Origin: DASVLX01 sp035552275
GTDB taxonomy: Bacteria; Actinomycetota; Actinomycetes; Mycobacteriales; Pseudonocardiaceae
Direction: 5' to 3'
Assembly: GCA_035552275.1 (NCBI GenBank)
Contig: DASZLR010000014.1
Location: 1-9,349 of the forward strand
DNA length: 9,349 nucleotides
The translations under genes and the position numbers were made by a program. Within the stretch, counting starts at the first letter, position 1. Every line of letters begins with the position of its first letter. The notes under the pieces are model-generated. The model worked only from the letters and a program-made list of their open reading frames with translations. It did not search any database and was not told the DNA's origin. Below, piece after piece: positions 6,892-9,349 of this stretch.

Positions 6892-6919
6892 TAACCGAAT
6901 GAACCCGCCTCTGGTTACC
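6892..6919 (-). promoter_or_regulatory. ECF-like promoter candidate upstream of the GGDEF-like gene
   Basis: On the minus strand GGTAACC (6919-6913) is followed after 15 nt by CGGTTA (6897-6892). A -35 element with a central AAC and a -10 element starting CG is the general pattern of ECF-sigma promoters. It lies 31 nt before the GTG of the GGDEF-like gene and overlaps the edge of the palindrome TGACGTCA. If real, the neighbouring ECF-type sigma factor is the natural candidate to read it. Weak evidence. Confidence 0.25.
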
Positions 6920-6945
6920 TGACGTCACCTTTTGGGTCATATGAC
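6920..6945. promoter_or_regulatory. Paired palindromes in the sigma/GGDEF divergent region
   Basis: TGACGTCA (6920-6927) and GTCATATGAC (6936-6945) are both perfect palindromes built from TGAC/GTCA half-sites, separated by eight bases with centres 17 bp apart. They lie 130-155 nt upstream of the sigma-factor start and 59-84 nt upstream of the GGDEF-like start. The arrangement suggests an operator for a dimeric regulator able to affect both genes. The binding protein is unknown. Confidence 0.45.
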
Positions 6946-7063
6946 GCGGATCTGTGAAAATCGTGTTGTGAACGCGGTGTAGCGGCCCTCCCTGAGCTCA
7001 GCCACACTATCGGTCATCCGAACGAGTGCTCATGGCGGAATCCGGGGGAACGCCGATTGAGCT

Positions 7064-7072
7064 AGGAGGAGG
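7064..7072 (+). promoter_or_regulatory. Ribosome binding site of the sigma-factor fusion gene
   Basis: AGGAGGAGG, with three to six bases before the GTG at 7076 depending on the pairing register. It is a very strong Shine-Dalgarno and fixes the start codon. Confidence 0.8.
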
Positions 7073-7075
7073 CAC

Positions 7076-9349
7076 GTGGCTACCGTCCCCGCTGACGTCG
7101 AGGGGCCCAGCGACGCGGAACTGATCGACTCGGTCCGCTCTGGACGCATCGACGCCTACGGCTCGCTCTATGCCCGCCATGTGGCTGCCGCGCACAACCT
7201 CGCCCGGCAGCTCGCTCGCTCGTCCGCCGAGGCCGACGACCTCGTGTCCGAGGCGTTCGCCAAGGTCCTGGACACCCTGCGCGCCGGCCGGGGACCGGAT
7301 ACGTCCTTCCGCGCCTACCTGCTCACCGCGCTGCGGCACGTCGCCTACGACAAGACCCGCCGGGACCGCCGGCTGGAGCTGACCGAGGACATCGAGAGCA
7401 CCGCGACCGGCACCGCCGCGGAGAAGATCAGCGAGCCGTTCCGGGACACCGCCGTCGCCGGCCTGGACCGCTCGCTGGCCGCGCAGGCGTTCGCCCGACT
7501 GCCGGAACGCTGGCAGGCGGTGCTCTGGCACACCGAGATCGAGGGCCAGGCGCCGGCCGAAGTCGCCCCGCTGCTCGGCCTGACCGCCAACGGTGTGTCG
7601 GCGCTGGCCTACCGCGCCCGGGAAGGACTGCGCCAGGCGTACCTGCAGGTCTACCTGGCCCAGCCGGCCGCGCAGTCGGTGCGCTGCCAGGCGACTGTGG
7701 ACAAGCTCGGCGCATGGACCCGCAGTGGGCTGTCCCGCCGGGAGACCGCACAGGTCGAGACGCACCTGGACGAGTGTGACCGGTGTCGGGCGCTGGCGGC
7801 CGAACTGGCCGACGTCAACGGCGCGCTGCGGGTGTTCATCGCCCCGCTGGTGCTCGGCGGCGCGGCAGCGGCCTATCTCGCGGCGGCCAAGACCACCGCG
7901 GTCAGCACCGCCGCCGCGGTCGGCTCGGCGGCGACAACCACAGCTACCACCGCGACGGCGGCCAAGGCAGGTGTCGCGGCGGGTGCGGCGGCCAAGGGCG
8001 GCGGAGCGGCCGGCGCGGCCAGCTCACTGCCCCGCCAACTGCTCAGCGTCGGCGGTCCGGTGGCCGCGGTGGCGGCGGCACTGGCCCTGGCGCTCACCGC
8101 GCAGACCAGTCAGCAGGTGCCGGCCGCCCAGGCCGCGCCACCGCCGCCGGCGCACTCCGCGCCCGCCCCGCAGCCGGCCGCACCACCGCCGGCGCCGCAT
8201 CCGAAGCCGGCGCCGAAGCCAGCGGCCCCGCCACCTCCGCCCGCGCGCCCGGCCGCCGCGCCGGCGAGTCAGCCAGGCCAGCCGTCACTGACCGCCGCCG
8301 GCCCGACCACCACGGTCGAGCTGCAGCCCGGCGGGCCGGCCGCCGACCTGCCGATCACCGTGTCCAACACCGGCTCGGCGCCGTCCGCGCCGGTCAGCGC
8401 GACGCTGAACCTGCCGAATGGGGTGACCGCACTCGGCCCCGGCCAGCACCTGTCGGCGGCGCCGATGATGCTGCTCGACGCGGCCGGGACCGGCTCGGGC
8501 GGCCAGGTCGACTGTCCGGGCGGCACCGGTACGGTGCGCTGCGACTCGGCCGGCGGCCTGGCGCCCGGTCAGTCGGTGGTGCTGATGTTCCATCTGGTCG
8601 CCGGCCCGAACGCGACCGGCGGAGTGATCACCGGCTCGGTCAGCTCCGGCACGGTGCTGCCGGTGCGGGTCATGGTCACGGTGCACGTCACGCCGCAGCC
8701 CGCGGCGGTCGCGGTCAACGCGATGCGGCTGACCGCCGTCCAGTCGAACCTCGACCCGGTCCCGTGGCTGTGGTGGCTGTGGCCGTGGACCCGACTCCCG
8801 GCGCTGCACATCACCGCGACGAACACCGGCGGCTCATCCATGCCGATCACCGTCACGGTGAACCGGCCGGCGGATCTGCTGTCGTCCGACCCGAGCGCCG
8901 CCTGCTCGGAGGGCAGCACCGAGCAGTGCACGAGTACCACCGCGATCGGGCCCGGCGGCACCTTCGATCTTCAGGTGCTACTGGAACATCCCCGAACACA
9001 CGACCAGGTGACGGTGACCGCGACGCTGGGCACCGTGAGCCACAGCGTCACGGTCGACGTCGAGTGCCCGCCGTGGCCGTCGTCGATCCTGCCGTCGCCG
9101 CGCCCGCTGCCCACGCCGACCACGACGCCGACAACCGCGCCGTCCACCAGCTCGCCGACCAGCGACACCCCGTCCACCACGACCGATCCGTCGCCATGGA
9201 CCACGACCAACAGCCCGGACCCGAGCACCGGGCCTCCCGCGGTCACCACCACTCCGACCACTCCGACCACTCCGACCACGGCGCCGCCTCCACCGCCGCC
9301 ACCGGCCGGTCCGCCCACGTCGGTCTGCCCGACCGGCTTCGGCGGATTC
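7076..9349 (+). CDS. ECF-type sigma factor fused to zinc anti-sigma motif, membrane anchor and extracytoplasmic domains (3' partial)
   Basis: The frame is open from GTG 7076 to the window edge, at least 758 residues; the end is missing. Domain order: sigma2 (about 14-98, AELIDSV to DKTRRDRR, with the DDLVSEAFAKVL helix at 54-65); linker; sigma4 (about 134-190, LPERWQAVLWHTEIEG then PLLGLTANGVSALAYRAREGL); anti-sigma zinc motif Cys204-x25-His230-x3-Cys234-x2-Cys237; a hydrophobic stretch 253-271; an Ala/Thr/Gly-rich segment; transmembrane helix 322-342; Pro/Ala stalk 349-403; two related beta-rich domains (about 404-536 and 537-663), each with a Cys pair (480/489 and 610/618); Thr/Pro-rich tail 665-750. 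If only 322-342 spans the membrane, sigma and zinc modules are cytoplasmic and the rest faces the cell wall. The likely role is a one-component signalling protein whose external part controls an attached sigma factor. Fused sigma/anti-sigma membrane proteins exist in actinobacterial ECF groups; the ligand here is unknown. Divergent from the GGDEF-like gene. Confidence 0.92.
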   Translation, partial: MATVPADVEGPSDAELIDSVRSGRIDAYGSLYARHVAAAHNLARQLARSSAEADDLVSEAFAKVLDTLRAGRGPDTSFRAYLLTALRHVAYDKTRRDRRLELTEDIESTATGTAAEKISEPFRDTAVAGLDRSLAAQAFARLPERWQAVLWHTEIEGQAPAEVAPLLGLTANGVSALAYRAREGLRQAYLQVYLAQPAAQSVRCQATVDKLGAWTRSGLSRRETAQVETHLDECDRCRALAAELADVNGALRVFIAPLVLGGAAAAYLAAAKTTAVSTAAAVGSAATTTATTATAAKAGVAAGAAAKGGGAAGAASSLPRQLLSVGGPVAAVAAALALALTAQTSQQVPAAQAAPPPPAHSAPAPQPAAPPPAPHPKPAPKPAAPPPPPARPAAAPASQPGQPSLTAAGPTTTVELQPGGPAADLPITVSNTGSAPSAPVSATLNLPNGVTALGPGQHLSAAPMMLLDAAGTGSGGQVDCPGGTGTVRCDSAGGLAPGQSVVLMFHLVAGPNATGGVITGSVSSGTVLPVRVMVTVHVTPQPAAVAVNAMRLTAVQSNLDPVPWLWWLWPWTRLPALHITATNTGGSSMPITVTVNRPADLLSSDPSAACSEGSTEQCTSTTAIGPGGTFDLQVLLEHPRTHDQVTVTATLGTVSHSVTVDVECPPWPSSILPSPRPLPTPTTTPTTAPSTSSPTSDTPSTTTDPSPWTTTNSPDPSTGPPAVTTTPTTPTTPTTAPPPPPPPAGPPTSVCPTGFGGF
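9251..9277 (+). repeat. 9-bp tandem repeat coding for Thr-Pro-Thr
   Basis: ACTCCGACC occurs three times in direct succession inside the Thr/Pro-rich tail of the sigma-factor fusion and encodes TPT units. The period is a multiple of three, so length changes would keep the frame. Such tails are often wall-spanning or O-glycosylated in Actinobacteria; that is inference here. Confidence 0.8.

Noticed and set aside
7007..7765. A 252-codon minus-strand frame opposite the sigma-factor domains
   Set aside because: It is a mirror frame of the sigma2/sigma4/zinc-motif coding sequence, has no recognisable domain, and its composition follows from the opposite strand's codon bias.
7593..8291. Plus-strand Arg/Pro-rich 232-codon frame inside the sigma-factor fusion
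   Set aside because: It is a shifted frame of the same gene; the residue content is frame-shift noise from GCC/CCG-rich codons.
8971..9318. Val/Gly-rich minus-strand frame opposite the Thr/Pro-rich tail
   Set aside because: The Val/Gly repeats are the reverse-complement reading of ACC/CCG repeats; no ribosome binding site or domain.

Overview
The window is high-GC DNA with strong G/C preference at third codon positions, frequent GTG starts and AGGAGG-type ribosome binding sites. This points to an actinobacterium. The block purK–purE–acyl-CoA dehydrogenase, all on the minus strand, has the same order as Mycobacterium tuberculosis purK–purE–fadE25, and the dehydrogenase and PurE look very close to the mycobacterial proteins as I remember them. 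A member of the Mycobacteriales/Pseudonocardiales is the best guess; the genus cannot be named from the sequence alone.

Layout. (1) 51–2073, minus: a two-component system, with a membrane histidine kinase followed by a NarL/LuxR-type response regulator. The two reading frames overlap by an unusual ~98 nt. (2) 2289–2978, plus: a class I SAM-dependent methyltransferase of unknown substrate, divergent from the kinase across a 215-nt intergenic region and convergent with the next gene (17-nt gap). (3) 2996–5983, minus: acyl-CoA dehydrogenase (fadE25-like), purE and purK. PurK and PurE catalyse successive steps of purine synthesis. Between purK and purE lies a 15-bp tandem repeat that repeats the purK stop codon four times in frame. 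purK has no visible Shine-Dalgarno and a promoter-like sequence almost abutting its GTG. (4) 6034–6861, minus: a protein with a degenerate GGDEF-like domain lacking the signature motif. (5) 7076 to the right edge, plus: one open frame of at least 758 codons with no stop before the window ends.

The last gene is the most striking item. A single polypeptide carries, in order, an ECF-type RNA polymerase sigma factor (sigma2 and sigma4), a zinc-binding anti-sigma motif (C-x25-H-x3-C-x2-C), an Ala-rich region, a transmembrane segment, a Pro-rich stalk, two related beta-type domains each with a cysteine pair, and a Thr/Pro-rich tail. It reads as a one-component, membrane-tethered sigma factor with its own anti-sigma module and a probable extracytoplasmic sensor. 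It diverges from the degenerate GGDEF gene across a 214-nt region holding two closely spaced palindromes and an ECF-like promoter candidate, so the two genes may form a signalling pair. Fused sigma/anti-sigma membrane proteins are known in outline in Actinobacteria; the ligand, the mode of release and the link to the GGDEF-like neighbour are open.

No RNA genes, transposases, CRISPR arrays or att sites were seen. No gene-free stretch exceeds 300 nt; the largest are the two divergent intergenic regions, each about 215 nt.
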